A stretch of DNA of 64,000 nucleotides. It comes from Emmonsiellopsis sp. PD_33. Its lineage: Eukaryota > Ascomycota > Eurotiomycetes > Onygenales > Ajellomycetaceae. The stretch lies in contig JANTQF010000052.1 of NCBI GenBank assembly GCA_032988165.1, positions 1 to 64,000 of the forward strand. Direction: 5' to 3'. Numbering within the stretch: the stretch's first letter is position 1; each line of letters starts with the position of its first letter. Under the pieces are notes generated by a model. That model did not search any database. It was given only the letters and a program-made list of their open reading frames with translations, and was not told the origin of the DNA. Both the position numbers and the translations under genes were made by a program. Shown piece by piece: positions 10,060 to 22,963 of this stretch.

Positions 10060-12340
10060 CTACAATGTTCGCTCCACTGACTCATTCTCCTTATCTTTCG
10101 TCTTAATAGTCTCCAACCATAACGGATCAATCGCATCCAGAGACATATACGGACTCAGATCCTCTCCCTCTTCCACATGCGCCTTGACCCTCCCCAGCCC
10201 CATAAAGCTCCACATGTTTTTCTTATTCTTATAGGTGATTGTATAGTCCTCATACCGCGGCTCCTGTATCAATTCAAGATAGTGCAGCGAACTACCAGGC
10301 CAGACGGCATTGACACGGCCCGTCTCGTTGTTCTTGTACCAGCTGCGACAGTCGTCCGTCCAAACGGTATGCTTGACCCATTCTTGGGCGTGCTCGTTGA
10401 AGGCGTCGGTGACGTCTTGGCGCGGCGTGATGGAGTTGATGTGCTCGTTTTGGATCTTTTTTATCAACTTTATAGCGTACTTGCCGACCCCGACTAGGGG
10501 ACCCATGACGGAGCCCTATGAAATTTTGTAAGCTTTTTTTTCTCTCGGTTGGTGAGGCGGGATGCAGATTTAACTTACGTTTTCGACTGGCCATGTTGGA
10601 CCTATGAGGGTCATGTAATTTGGAAGGCTGGTTGGTTTATGTCAATCTTGATACCGTTCCCAAAGGGGAAATGAATGGGGAATACTTACCCTGGCACACC
10701 AAGACCTAGATACGACTCTGGGCAAATAGCCCATTTATCACGGAGATCAACGCCGTTTTGGCCGACGATTGGGAAGCGAGAGCGATACGATACGTCAAAA
10801 CCCGTCGCACATACAATGGTATCGACCTTTCTCTCGATTCCGTCCTCGCCCACAAGTCCATCTTCCGTGATCTGGTTGACAGCAGTAAAGTGGACGTCAA
10901 CGTTTGGTTTCTGGATGGCCAACATGTACGGATCACCGGGAGTGACACGGCGACATCCAACGCCGAATTTAGGAGTGAATCCTATAATAAAAAAAAATAA
11001 ACGCCAGTCGGTCAGCATACCCCTTCCTATTGTTTACAGAAAGAAACTGTTTTTCGCACCTTTCAAAAGTCGTTCATCTTTGATCCACTCCTTCATGCGG
11101 GCCTTCATTAACTCCTGAGCGTACATCTGTTGGTCACCTTTGTAGAACATGCCCCATGAACCGTTGACTTGGTTTTCAATCCACTTGGCTTCTTTGACCA
11201 ACTCTGCTGGATTTGTACGGAACAGTTGCCGTTGCTCCTCGCTGTACTCTTTATTCACACCAGAGTTGCCGGCCATTTCGATGAACCAGACGCCCTACCA
11301 GGCACGTGTTAGTATTATTGCGAAGTGGTTCATTAGAGAAAGATTCAATACATACTGTTCGTACAAATACGTCCATGTGCTTTACATGCGGTTGCATTCC
11401 GGGGACTGTCTGAATGCTGGAGGCACCACTACCAATAACCGCAACTCTGTCATTTTTCCATTCTTCGGCTTGGTAATCCTTTGGCCATCTCGCAGTATGG
11501 ATCATCTAACCTCAGCTTAGTATGTAAGACACAAAGATATAGCTGCAAAAGCCTAGAGAGAAGTCGTGAGGATGTCCGGAGGAATGAATAAAAGTGATAA
11601 CTTACCCGGCCCTTGAACTTGTCAAATCCTTCAATATCAGGCCACTTAAAGTTATTCAATAGCCCATTCCCGTTCAAGAGAACATGGCATCTCTCCTCTA
11701 GCTCCTTAACCGTGCCATCGGGAGCAGTCTGCTTTAACGTAACTCGCCACTCCCCTCTGTCTTCTTCCCAAAAGGCCCCTGTCACTTCTGTGTTAAAGGT
11801 CATATATTTCCGAAGATCAAATGTATTGCAGACGCGGTTCAGATATTTCCAAATATCCTGCGAGCTCGAAAAGTAATTGGGCCATTCAGGCTATGTAGAG
11901 CCGTTAGTATGGGAAGGTGGGGTGAAACTAAACAACCTATCCCCACATATAGCCGTCGATGGCGCCCGAGGTGGAATGCGGGGTATGAAACCACGCGAAG
12001 GAATAGAGATGTAACGACGTAAAGCCAACAACAAGAAAGAAAAAAAACATACATTCAGCGCAAAACAATAGACATATGCATGGCTTGGGACATCGCAGGC
12101 GCAATTTGGATAGCGATTCTCCAACCAGGTGCCACCGATATCCTCGTTCTTTTCAAACACAACATGCTCGACGTTTTCGCATTCCTTCTGGATCATGTGT
12201 GCCATCATGATTCCGCTGACACCCGCACCGATAGTGAGGACTCTGACTTTCCGCTGGTTGGAGCCCATCATTGCTTCTTTGTCAATTTCATAGGGGCTGG
12301 TGGCATCGTTGGCGCCGTTTCCGGCGATGTCTGGGGCCAT
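10060..12340 (-). CDS. Baeyer-Villiger-type flavin monooxygenase
   Basis: FAD- and NADPH-dependent monooxygenase that inserts oxygen next to a ketone or similar group. Seven exons give 584 residues; introns are at 11891-12052, 11506-11605, 11295-11355, 10982-11059, 10628-10689 and 10516-10578. It has the FAD Rossmann motif TIGAGVSG, then DIGGTWLENRYP, the Baeyer-Villiger fingerprint FKGRMIHTARWP (formed exactly across a splice junction), the NADPH Rossmann motif VIGSGASS, and the late ATGFDVSYRSRFP block. I start at MAPDIAG; an upstream in-frame ATG at 12511 adds sequence unlike the family. The substrate is unknown. No other biosynthetic gene adjoins it, so a cluster role is not supported. 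Confidence 0.93.
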
Positions 12341-14574
12341 GGCTGTTACTGCGAGGGGTGATGAGGAATGGAGTGGAGTTGGAGTGATGTTGTAGATGGA
12401 AAAACGCTTCTTAGTATGGGGTGCAGAGAGAAAACACCGAGAGCGAATGTGACTGTAGAGCTCATGCAACACGCTATGATGGCCCGGACAGCCTCTTTTA
12501 TATGCAGACATTCGATTAAGTTCTGACTGGAGTTCCCCTCACCTTCACTAAATATAAGTTGGCCGCTTACATGTGCGTACGTACCCACACTTATTGACAA
12601 ATTGATATTTGGCGAATTGCACCATGAAATACATGATAAGGTTTAGTTCTTCTCAGGCTCCCATGTACTCTGTACTTTCAGCTGAGTTAAGGTCTCCCCA
12701 TATTCGATCCTCCCTGTAGATATCTGGCCGAGGCATGCAGCGGCAACAATGTGGAGAGAAAATTTGATTAACCGAAGCGTATCGTTGCGTATCCCAAGAA
12801 ATCTTGTTCAGACTAGCTTGTCCCGGTCGGTTTTCAGCCCGGGCGGCAGGGATGATCAGCAGGACAGTGGCCCGGAGAAGGATCATGGGGTTCCATTCCG
12901 ATTAGTGCGACTTATGAGCATGCAGGCCAGCTTCGTGGGGAAAGCAAATCGGCGCGATGTAATTTGTCATATCTTTCCGGAGCGATTTGAAAAGGGGGGG
13001 CGGAGCGTTTGTAACAGCTGCTGCAATTTATTTTTGGAGTTCGATTCCAAAGCGTCCCTGCAATTCCCCCCATCCGAATCTGATGAATGATCCTCACACT
13101 GGCTCACAGATAGTTTGATCCCCCTAATATGAACGCGGACTGGATATGGGTCACATCCATCACCGGGGGCATTCAGGCGCGGCTGAGCATTCGACAGCTG
13201 GACGATATGCCAACCATGACAGGCCAGTAAAAAGTCTTGCACATGAGAAGATCCGTTATATCGGATGTCTGAACGGGATCCTGCTGACGTCAGGGGATAG
13301 TTATTAGATATTTTGAGTATTTTTAGGTCTGATTGAGAAATTGAGTCTTGACCAATAACCAGTTGATCACTCGCCAAGGACTCACATAACCTTATTCTCG
13401 ATCTGTCAGCGTTGGCCTGTGCAGCCGGCCCTCCGCATTCCTAATACGCTCTTTCTCTCGGGCTATTCTGACTCTAGAATGTCACCTCTAAGTCAAATTA
13501 AACCGGCCTACCAAATATATTTGGATACACGGCCTACATCTCACCTCATCCTGGCATGCAGCTTGTCCCTTCGCCTCGTCAACGTTACGGATTGCCCAAT
13601 GCGGTGTGAGGATTCTAGGCCGTTCCGTGAATCTTTGACGGGAATGCCGGAATTGATACGCCAAGCAGCTCCCAGCGTGTGTCCATGCCCTCACCAATGT
13701 CATTAGGCACTTAAACATTGCCGGAAGAGATGGTGCTTATGTGAGATCCTTTATGCATGGCAAGTATGCCTCTTGGATGGATGATGCCGGCAAGGGAGGA
13801 AGACGTCCAAAGCTCAAAAGGACATCACAAGAATGAAGGCCAAATTCCATAGGGTGGACACTGGAGTAGCGTTCGATCACAATTGTTTCATCGCATATCT
13901 TGAAGACTTCATTGCCAGCTGCTGCGATCGAGGTCCGTCATCACTATGGCTAGGGGTGTTCATTCTGCTTTCGCTGCCACGCTTTTTGATCGATCTAAAG
14001 ATAACAGGTTAGCCAACTTTTCCAGTGATAGATGAATATACGAGTAACCCTGGATCACAGCTATCCTCCCCGCCAGTACCGCGGGGTGTTACAGCTTCAG
14101 ACATTGGGATATCCAGAGGATTGTGCAAGACGAAATGTTGGATGAGGCTAAAAAAGTCTTGGCGAATTCCGCGGCCGTTCCGTGGCACGTGAAAGCCTAA
14201 ACGGGTTAGTCAGCACAGCCCCCTGGCAGAAAAAATTGTCCCGCCGCAAAAAACAAAAAAAAGACATCGTCACTTCGTTTTGGATAGACGCTGACAGCAC
14301 AGCAGACAAGCCACCGGTCTCGCCTTGGGCTTCGTTTCTGTCTCTCGTTGCGCCGTTCTTTTCGTCGTCGTCTGTCTGTCTACACGGACTGCATAGTCTT
14401 TTTTCTTCCTTGACGACATCTGCCCTTTTTTTGTCCGATTTTGACTGTGCTTTCGTCTGCCATTTTTTAATCTCGCCTGCAACCACACAAACCCTCTCCA
14501 CTCTATATATCCCCTTCGCCTTTCTTCTATTTATTATACCTACCGTATTCTCCTTTACTCCCTCCCTCCGAAGA
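12341..14574. other. intergenic, divergent promoter region
   Basis: About 2.2 kb between the divergent monooxygenase and Elf1-type gene. No family-like open frame is seen. The last 400 bases are rich in pyrimidine stretches, as expected for the leader of a strongly expressed gene. The Elf1-type frame is open upstream to 14182, but that part is Phe/Ser-rich and looks like leader. Confidence 0.5.
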
Positions 14575-17500
14575 ATGCCACACACCACCTCAACCCCGCC
14601 CAGCATGAACTCCCACCCCACCATGGTCGCAAAGACCCCCGCCATGGACCCCCCTTCCGAGTCCGATGTCTCCGCCCTGATGGACACGATATTCAACGCC
14701 ACCAAATCGCAAGACTCCCTGGATGCCGCCTACGCCCTCACCAACCTTCTTATGACCTCCGTCGGCTTCCGCGGTCTGCACCGCTACGACCTCATCAAAG
14801 ATATCAAAAAGGCCGCCGCCGATAAGAAAAGTGGGGCAAAGCGGGAATCAGCCATGCTTATCCTAGGCGCCCTCTTTGAGCGCTTCCCCCGCGAACAGCC
14901 ACTTAGCGAGGTTGTGTTTCTACTCCAGGATGGCGGACTGCTTTCGGTTGCGCTGGACGGATTGGCGGATAAGGGAGCGGTGGTTCGGGAGTCGGCCAAA
15001 TATGCCGTTGATGCCTTGTATGCCTGTCTCAAGGTTGAGTCGTTGGTGGCGGCACTGGTGCCCGCACTGTCGGCCTACCTGAGTAAAGCTACAGGAAAGT
15101 GGCAAGGAGCGGTCGAGGCTTATCGGTTGCTGGAAAAGGTGGCGGATAGGACAAAGGCCGGTGATGATACTAAGGAGGAAAGCTTGCAGAAGGATTTGCT
15201 GCGCGGATCGATGGGACGGTGCCTCAAGGATTTGATTCCGATTGTGGAGTCTGGCATGCATGATTTGAAGAATGAGGTATCGAAACAGGCTGTCAAGACA
15301 ATGACTGCGCTGACGACAGTGTTGTATAATGACGACGTTGCGCCTCGGATCCCACTACTGATCAAGGCCATGGAGAATCCTGATGCGAAGACATTGCAAA
15401 AGGCTATCCACGCGCTATCGCAGACAACATTCGTGGCAATTGTTACCTCGCCAGTCTTGGCCCTCTTGACTCCTCTGCTTGAACGTTCTCTCAATACGCC
15501 TACGACCCCTCAAGAGGTTCTTCGCCAGACCGTCGTTGTCGTTGAAAATCTTACAAAGCTTGTCCATGATCCTAATGAAGCAAGAACTTTCTTGCCCAAG
15601 TTAAAGCCTGGTGTTCAGGGTGTAAAGGACAGAGCTTCCCTCCCCGAAGTCCGAGAGCTCGCAACCAGAGCTCTCGACGTCATCCACAAGGCTATGGGGG
15701 ATGACAGCACTACCCTTGCCAATGGTGCTGTTGCACAAGCAACAACGGAGGAGGTGCTGGCAGTTCTGGAACAGCAAGTCAAAGCCCATGGCGGTCTTGT
15801 GCATAAACAGGATGAAGCTTTCTGGAATATTGCGAAAACCTACATTGCCGAAATGATTCGTGACGATGCCAATTCCCGGCTCCTCGATCGCGTCCCCCAA
15901 TGTACCGGCCCATATTTACGCCAGTTAGTCAACGACGGCCAAGAGGATGTCATTGCTTCCGCAGTTCATGCCCACTTCGTCGAGGAGGACAAGCGGAAGT
16001 ACGGAGTCCCTGTCCAGGATGACTCGGATGAGGTTGAAATTGTCAATGCGGATTTCTCCCTCGCCTACGGAGGCATGCTTCTCCTCTCCCACACCAACCT
16101 CCGCCTCCTCAAGGGTCACCGCTACGGTCTTTGCGGCCGTAATGGTGCTGGCAAGTCGACGCTTATGCGAAGTATTGCAGATGGCAAGTTGGAAGGATTC
16201 CCGCCTAAGGATGTCCTGAAGACATGCTTTGTCGAGCACAACCAAGGCGAGGATGCTGATCTCAGCATTCTAGAATTCGTCTCAAAGGACCCCGAGCTCG
16301 CAGCATCCGGCAAGGAGCGTATTTCCGAAGTTCTCAGCGAAGTCGGCTTCACCGCTGGCCCTGGCGGCCGACAGGAACAGAAAGTTGGCTCTCTATCTGG
16401 CGGTTGGAAGATGAAGCTTGCCCTCGCCCGTGCTATGCTTATGGGTGCCGACGTGCTCCTCCTCGACGAACCGACTAATCACTTGGATGTAGCAAACGTC
16501 AAGTGGCTGCAGGAGTACCTCAAGCAACATACCGAGATCACTAGTTTGATCGTCAGTCACGATTCTGGTTTCCTGGATGAAGTTTGCACGGATATTTATC
16601 ACTATGAACAGAAGAAGCTGGTCTGCTACAAGGGTAATTTGGCTGATTTCGTCAAAGTCAAGCCGGAGGGGAAGAGTTATTATACGCTGTCCGCCTCCAA
16701 TGTCCAGTTCAAGTTCCCGCCCCCAGGTATCTTGTCTGGTGTCAAGTCGCAGACCCGAGCGATCCTGCGCATGAGTAACGTTTCCTATACGTACCCTGGC
16801 AACACCAAACCATCCCTTGTCGATGCCTCCTGCAGCCTTTCTCTCTCTTCCCGCACAGCTATCATCGGCGGTAACGGCGCGGGCAAATCGACCTTCATCA
16901 AACTGCTGACAGGCGAAACAATCCCCCAAACCGGCAAAGTCGAGAAGCATCCTAATCTGCGTATTGGGTACATCAAGCAGCATGCTCTCGAGCACGTGGA
17001 AATGCATATGGAGAAGACGCCTAACCAATATTTGCAGTGGCGGTATCAGAATGGCGATGATCGTGAGGTGCTGATGAAGCAGACTAGAATCCTGACCGAG
17101 GCGGATAAAGCCCAGATGGAGAAGATGATTGATATCGGTGATGGGCGAGGACCCAGAAAAATTGAAGCGTTGATTGGACGGCAGAAGCTGAAGAAGACAT
17201 TCCAATATGAAGTGTAAGTTCATGGCCTAGTCATCCGTCGCCTTTTCCCCTCTATTTGGTGTATATCTCTAACAATTTTCTAGAAAATGGGTCGGCATGC
17301 TGCCAAGACACAATTCCTTCCTCTCCCGCGAATACCTCATGGAACAAGGCTTCCAAAAGCTCATCCAGGAATACGACGACCACGAAGCCTCCCGCGAGGG
17401 TCTCGGATACCGTGTTCTCGAGCCCAAAGTAATCTCGAAACACTTCGAAGACGTCGGCCTCGATCCCGAAATCGCAAACCACAACGAAATTTCCGGTCTG

Positions 17501-18078
17501 TCCGGTGGCCAAAAGGTCAAGGTCGTCCTTGCCGGTGCCATGTGGAACAACCCCCATTTGCTCGTCCTCGACGAACCGACCAATTTCCTTGACCGCGACT
17601 CGCTTGGTGGTCTCGCCGTCGCTATCCGTGACTACAAGGGCGGTGTGGTGATGATTTCCCATAACGAGGAATTCGTCGGTGCGCTGTGCCCTGAGCAGTG
17701 GCATATTGAGGATGGCCGGATGACTCATAAGGGATCCGTGGCTGTCGCGCTGGATCGGTTTGAGGACAGCTCGCGCGCACCAAGCACCGTGGCCAGCAGC
17801 GTTGTGAGCAGCGCTGCGCCGTCCGCTGTTAATTCAGGTGCCGAGGATGAGAAGGGGGAGCTGAAATTCCGCGCGAAGAAGAAGAAGAAGATGACCCGCG
17901 CGCAAATGAAGGAGAGGGAGGTGCGGAGAAGGTTGAGGCATATTGAATGGTAGGTTTATTCCGTTTCTCTTTCTATGGCTCTGGAAATCCCAGCAGTTAC
18001 TAACATGTATTCTCTTTTTGCAGGCTCAACTCTCCCAAAGGCACTCCCCATCCTCCAGATACGGATGATGAGGCATGA
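14575..18078 (+). CDS. elf1: eEF3-family ABC-F ATPase, Elf1/New1 type
   Basis: Cytosolic ribosome-associated ATPase of the fungal eEF3 family. Three exons (introns 17214-17283 and 17950-18023) give 1,119 residues. Order: N-terminal HEAT-like helices, ABC1 with Walker A GRNGAGKST (about residue 520), signature LSGGWKMKLALARA and Walker B LLLDEPTNHLD, then ABC2 with GGNGAGKST (about 765), a short chromodomain-like insert (YEVKWVGMLPRHNSFLSRE), signature LSGGQKVK and LLVLDEPTNFLD. The insert is shorter than in true eEF3 and is followed by EASREGLGYR, which I know from Elf1/New1 proteins (mRNA export or translation termination role). The tail is basic, then ends PKGTPHPPDTDDEA. I chose the ATG at 14575; 14605 is an alternative. 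Confidence 0.88.
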
Positions 18079-18593
18079 TCAGTCAGTCCCCCGCGGACAT
18101 GTTTCTTAATCGTCTGATAATGATAAACCCGTAAAGGACGAACGACATTCAAAAGTTTTTGATTTTGTGTTATTTCTTGGCTGGATCCAACCCGATTGGG
18201 ATGGGATGGGATATATATTGGGCAGACTTTTTGTCTTTGCTTCTTCATCGTCATATATACGGTTTCCTCTTTCCGCGAACGTTTGTATCTTCCCATGCCT
18301 CCCCTCGTGCATGTCATTTGATTCCCTGTTTTGTTTTTATTTTTTTTTATTTGTTTTGTTCGTGTGTTGTCGTTCTAATCCCATGACGACGGTAATGATG
18401 ATCTTCCTCTACATTTCCTATGCGATAGATAGACATATGGGCATGGCGTTAATTCTTCGTGTGTTTGAACTTGTTAATATGCGTGTTACGATCGATGCCT
18501 TTGATTTTTCTTCACTTGGATGATAGCCTAGATATAAAAGACTTCGTTTTTCTGTTTTTGGATTTGATCTAACTACATATATATTCTGCCTTT
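18079..18593. other. convergent 3' intergenic region
   Basis: T-rich 3' flanks of two converging genes. Nothing else is seen. Confidence 0.6.
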
Positions 18594-21294
18594 TCAAAGC
18601 TCTGCACCTGCCCGCTTCTTTCTTCTCTTCGCAGCACCACCACCTCCACCGGCCGAGGCTCCCTTATCTTTCTTTGCTACCACCTTTCTCTTGCGTAAGC
18701 CACTCTTTGGCACCTCTTCAGGTGTCTCCGCATATCTCTTGAGGTTATCAAGCAGGTCAGGATCTTTCTGTATCTCCACCTGGTCCAACAATGTCTTATC
18801 TAGAACAACTGGCTTCACATCGAGATGCCCTTCTATGGTCCGTTGAAGTTGAACCTTACGAAAGTTGAGTGTGTACTGCCCAAGATCCTCAGCCATATTT
18901 TCCGGCCACACCTCCCATCCAGCATCACTGATAAGTGCCCCATACCTTACAACGTCATCCCAGGCTTCATTCAACTGCATCTGATCAGGATCGGGTTAGC
19001 ACTCGGCATCACAAAGTAGAATGAACTAATATCAAGAACAGGGATTTAGAAAGCAACATACCTGCGAATTCAAAGTGCGCTCTTGGTGACCTTTGGGCCG
19101 AACGGTCGACTTGGTTGAAAACCCATAGCAAAGGGTGTTGATAAGCAGTTGTTTCAAACGCCGGTACTGGAGGAGTGCTCCAAATATAGCCCCTTCTTCA
19201 CGGAGCTGTTCTTCCATGTGGAGGATGGGCAGTTCGGGATACTTTTTCGGGTCATAGTTAATTATGATTTGTGAGTCTGCAGTTTGAACGCTGCAGGGTG
19301 TCGCGAGCCTCATCTTATCCTGCGATAGGTCAGTGATAACTAGTATGATAACAGATGTGCTTATCAAATTCACACACCAGCATCTCATCGTTGTTGAAAA
19401 CAGCCATACAACCAGCAAATGGGAGCATTTGATGCTCTTTGCAGATTGGGATCAACTGATGCCAGTGAGGCTCCCTAAACTTTGACTGATACGCGACGGC
19501 CTCGTCGCTATCCGTCGGGCAGTCAAGCTGCGTAATCCTGCCCGTGGGAGATTCCAACTGTCAATTTCCATGTCAGCCTTTGAAAATTGAATAAAGGTTC
19601 AATGTCACTTGCTTGATTTTCAAAATCTGACCCATTGTTGGAGTCACTAATGTGCTCCCACAGGCGGGTGATGAGCTTCACTGCCCTACCCTCGGCATCT
19701 TCATCGTCATTAGAAAGGATTTCAGAGATGGCAATGGGCCATCGAAATGACCGATATTCCTTGGAGGCATTCGCTGGTATAGGCTGGTCAGGTATGACCC
19801 AAAACCTAATATGGGCTAGTAACTTCCGAAGAGGCTCCACAATTGTGTTAAGTGTCTTGATGATTGATGGCCATGTTTGAATGTGGGTGATATGCCTCTC
19901 ATGGGAGGCCTCGCCATGAGAGGTCTCGCGGATTTGGGAAAAGACAGCCTGGTATTCATCATCAGGGAGCCCGGTGAGGAACTCAGGGCGACGAGTAGTG
20001 TAATGCTTGCCTCGCCAGTTGTATGCAGGGTTCATGCGCGGCAGGCAACCATCTGGGCCACCTTTAAAATACTTCTCATTGACTCTAAGTTTCCCCTTGA
20101 GAATCCCTGCGGTGAGATCACCAGCGTCCGGGAAAAACAAAGGACGAAGCTCATCATCACGTATCGGCCAACCAAATTCCCTCAGCCGTTCGATATCTGA
20201 TTTGGCGACCCTCGACAAACTGTTCCCAAACAAGCTGAGGAAGTGGGAATGTTGCTCAAAGATCGGTATCCAGAACTAACTTAAGTTCAATATGGGTAGT
20301 CACAAATATTGGAGAATACAGTAGGAGAATGCATTAAACTCACCTGGTCAATTTTACTACCCACGATCCTGTCAGCTGTTGTTATTGAGAACGTCTTCCT
20401 CCCATAGGAGGTGGAAACATATTTGGCAAACACTGGGCGCAAAGTATCATTCCGTAAAACAGTGGTCCATCTCCCACTGTTATCTATTTTTGTTCCAAAA
20501 GTATCTGTGATCCAGCGAGTAAGTTCTTTCTCATTCTTCAGAAGCTTTGAGCGCTCCCCAGCAGACTTTGCCTTAAGACGACGTGCAATTGCTCGAAAAC
20601 TATCCGCATCATCACTTGGGCGATAGACATCATGCTTGTTGGCCCTGAGAGAGTCCAGCGCATCTCGGTTACTGTAAAGAATTTTGGCATCGTAAAATTC
20701 ACAACACCAGAGGTAACCCTGCAGGCACAATGATTAGTACTAATCGAACTAAATTTCAATCTTGAGGATGTAGGCTAAACTTACACCGTCTGCAACTGGG
20801 GCATCAGGGGTGCTCTTTTCCTGGTTGAGCTTGATAAGTGCATGACGACGATGCTGCCCAGCTTCCAATGTAGGGGAGGTCAGCCCGACTGAAGTTGGAA
20901 GATCCAGATGCACCATCTGCTGGAGGTCACGAGTGATCCTATGCTTCATCTGCTTAATGGCGGCCGTGGCCATCTCTTCGGGATTATTTTTGACAAACTT
21001 GGTGACCATGGCATCAAAATGTTCCTTCGAAATCGACGCCTTGAGGTGGGTATTCACACCACCTCGATCAATACCCTTTTTCTGAAACGATTCAATCAAC
21101 TTGTCGATATGGTCTTCCCGCACTTCTCGATGCTGTACATTCCCGGGCCAGATTGGGTTAAGACCCCGGACATCGATCAAGGCAATCCCCATAAGTGCAG
21201 AGTCAATAAACGAATTGGTGCCCGCCGGTTCAATGGCTGCTTGGTCGCGCAGGTCATCCGGCAGCGATGCCGTCGGGGTGGTTCGGTCTGTCAT
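18594..21294 (-). CDS. unrecognised nuclear-looking protein with ParB/DGQHR-like N-terminus
   Basis: Not assigned to a known fungal gene. Six exons give 790 residues; introns are at 20719-20784, 20276-20343, 19558-19612 (GC-AG type, donor GCAAGT), 19320-19377 and 18981-19061. Residues about 35-170 read like a ParB/sulfiredoxin-fold or DGQHR domain: an opening strand (IDVRGLNPIWPGNVQHREV), a helix (IDKLIESFQKKGI) and the motif AGQHRRHALI, close to the ParB box GxHRxxA and the DGQHR motif of DndB-like proteins. The middle 550 residues match nothing I know. The tail is strongly basic (LRKRKVVAKKDKG, AKRRKKR), as in a nuclear localisation signal. No signal peptide or membrane segment is seen. The ParB link is inference from the motif; coding status is well supported by the splice frame. 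Confidence 0.8.
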
Positions 21295-22185
21295 TCTGGT
21301 ATGTTGTGGTCGCCGAATTGAACGAAAGTTGGATTATTGAGAGATCGTAGCGTAGCAAGGTGCAAGAGAGGAGAAGATGTTCGAATTGATTCAGCCATCT
21401 CAGAGGGCGAATTTCACCCCTATTTAATACTTCCTCACGCATGACCACTCGAGATTGCAAAAGTGAGAAAAACTACCAATTTAGGTAGGGAAAAACATAA
21501 AAATGATCAGTCACTATCAGCCATCAGGAAAAACAGAGAAAAAAATGTAGATCTTAAAAGCAAAAGACGTACGTAGCCAGCGGTCTGAGCGTTTAAATAG
21601 TGCGCCTCCTGGCGTTTCCCTGCAAGCATGTCCATTGTCCACTTGCAGAAGTCTGCTCATCTGTCTCACCGCCTGGCCCCCCTGGTCCCTGGAAATCAAT
21701 ACCTGCATACTCCGGAAAGCAAGATAGTTAGTTACAGTGTGGGGTGAACATAATAAGGAAAGGATCTGCCTTCTTGGAGTGATGTTATTCCATGCCATGT
21801 CATCATCAATAAAGAATAATAGTAATGAATAGGATATGCATAGGAACTTGAAAGCATGTAGAAATGAGAAGAGAGCAGTATGATGATCATTAAGAGTTAT
21901 CCCCAGCCCATCCTATGACATAGGTATGGTTATTAATGGAATAATCTTGTGACATGCCGTGGCTCAAGCTGCAAAGGCTTCAAGCAGGTAGCTGGTTGAA
22001 TCTTATAGGTATGAGGCATAGCATTGCGGTCAGGCATAACACATATCTACAGAAAAAAGAGAAACAAGTCAGGACGCGAAATGACTGCTACATAATTAAA
22101 AATTGATAAACAAAAAATGGGGATGAATAGAAAGATATCACCTAACTATGGGAACAAAAAAAAAAGAAAAAAAATATTAACTCAA
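21295..22185. other. intergenic
   Basis: Promoter side of the ParB-like gene, then AT-rich sequence up to tRNA-Gln. Short open frames are present but none is convincing. Confidence 0.55.
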
Positions 22186-22276
22186 AGGTCCTGCCCGGGT
22201 TCGAACCGGGGTTAGTCGGATATTTGAAATCAGATCAAATCAAAACCGACAGTGATAACCACTACACTACAGAACC
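22186..22276 (-). tRNA. tRNA-Gln (TTG), intron-containing
   Basis: The acceptor stem GGTTCTG pairs with CAGGACC, followed by T73. The D arm is GTGT...TCAC and the T-loop is TTCGAAC. The anticodon stem GTCGG/CCGAC encloses TTTTGA (anticodon TTG) and an intron of about 19 bases. Confidence 0.9.
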
Positions 22277-22881
22277 CGCTTATGGTTAGCGTTGGGGGAT
22301 TAGAGGTTTATTAGCACGATTTGATGGTGGTGGGTTCAAAATATATCTAAGGGGTGAGGGGCGATGGCCGTGATGGAGAGCTCAAGAAGGGGCAAAATAA
22401 ATAATGGTAAAAAAAAAAGATAGTGAAGAAATAGAGAAGAAAGGAAAGAAACAAACAATAGAAAGAAAACTAAACCATGAAATTAGACTTGACCGCGTCA
22501 TGCTTGCTCCCGCCTTTGAACAAGTCTTTGCGGACTTGTTTGCAGAATCTAGTTATCAAATGCGACGAGGCTGTGCCACGACAGCACAGCAGCGGCGTGG
22601 GGATATCCGTCCCTCTACATAGAGTGTACTGTGTATATGCACACGTAGTACCCACAGTATATCCGTTGTTGTCTTTGCATAGTTGAAACTGTCAACGGCG
22701 GGGTGCCTGCCTGCGGGCGATTTGTTACGTCCCCGTGTTACCATAATATTCCCCGCAAGTGAGAAACCATAGACTTGCTCCTACACAGAAGACAGGTGAT
22801 AAAACGGCAACGGTATAAAAATAAACAAAGTGGTAGCTGAAACGAAAAATCAAAAAAAAAAAAAAAAAAAATTCTACGAGA
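22277..22881. other. intergenic between two tRNA-Gln genes
   Basis: No gene supported. A run of 20 A lies at 22852-22871, just before the second tRNA on the plus strand, which is the transcription-terminator side of this minus-strand gene. Confidence 0.6.
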
Positions 22882-22963
22882 AGGTCCCGCCCGGAATCGA
22901 ACCGGGGTTAGTCGGATATTGAGACATCAGAACCGACTGTGATAACCGCTACACTACGGAACC
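22882..22963 (-). tRNA. tRNA-Gln (CTG), intron-containing
   Basis: The acceptor stem GGTTCCG pairs with CGGGACC, followed by T73. The anticodon stem GTCGG/CCGAC encloses TTCTGA, giving anticodon CTG, and an intron of about 10 bases. The gene is nearly identical to 42861-42944. Confidence 0.92.

Noticed and set aside
14182..14574. N-terminal extension of the Elf1-type frame
   Set aside because: The extension is Phe/Ser/Leu-rich and unlike eEF3-family N-termini; the leader is probably just open by chance.
22404..22622. 72-codon Lys/Glu-rich open frame between tRNA-Gln genes
   Set aside because: It arises from an A/G-rich stretch; no support as a gene.
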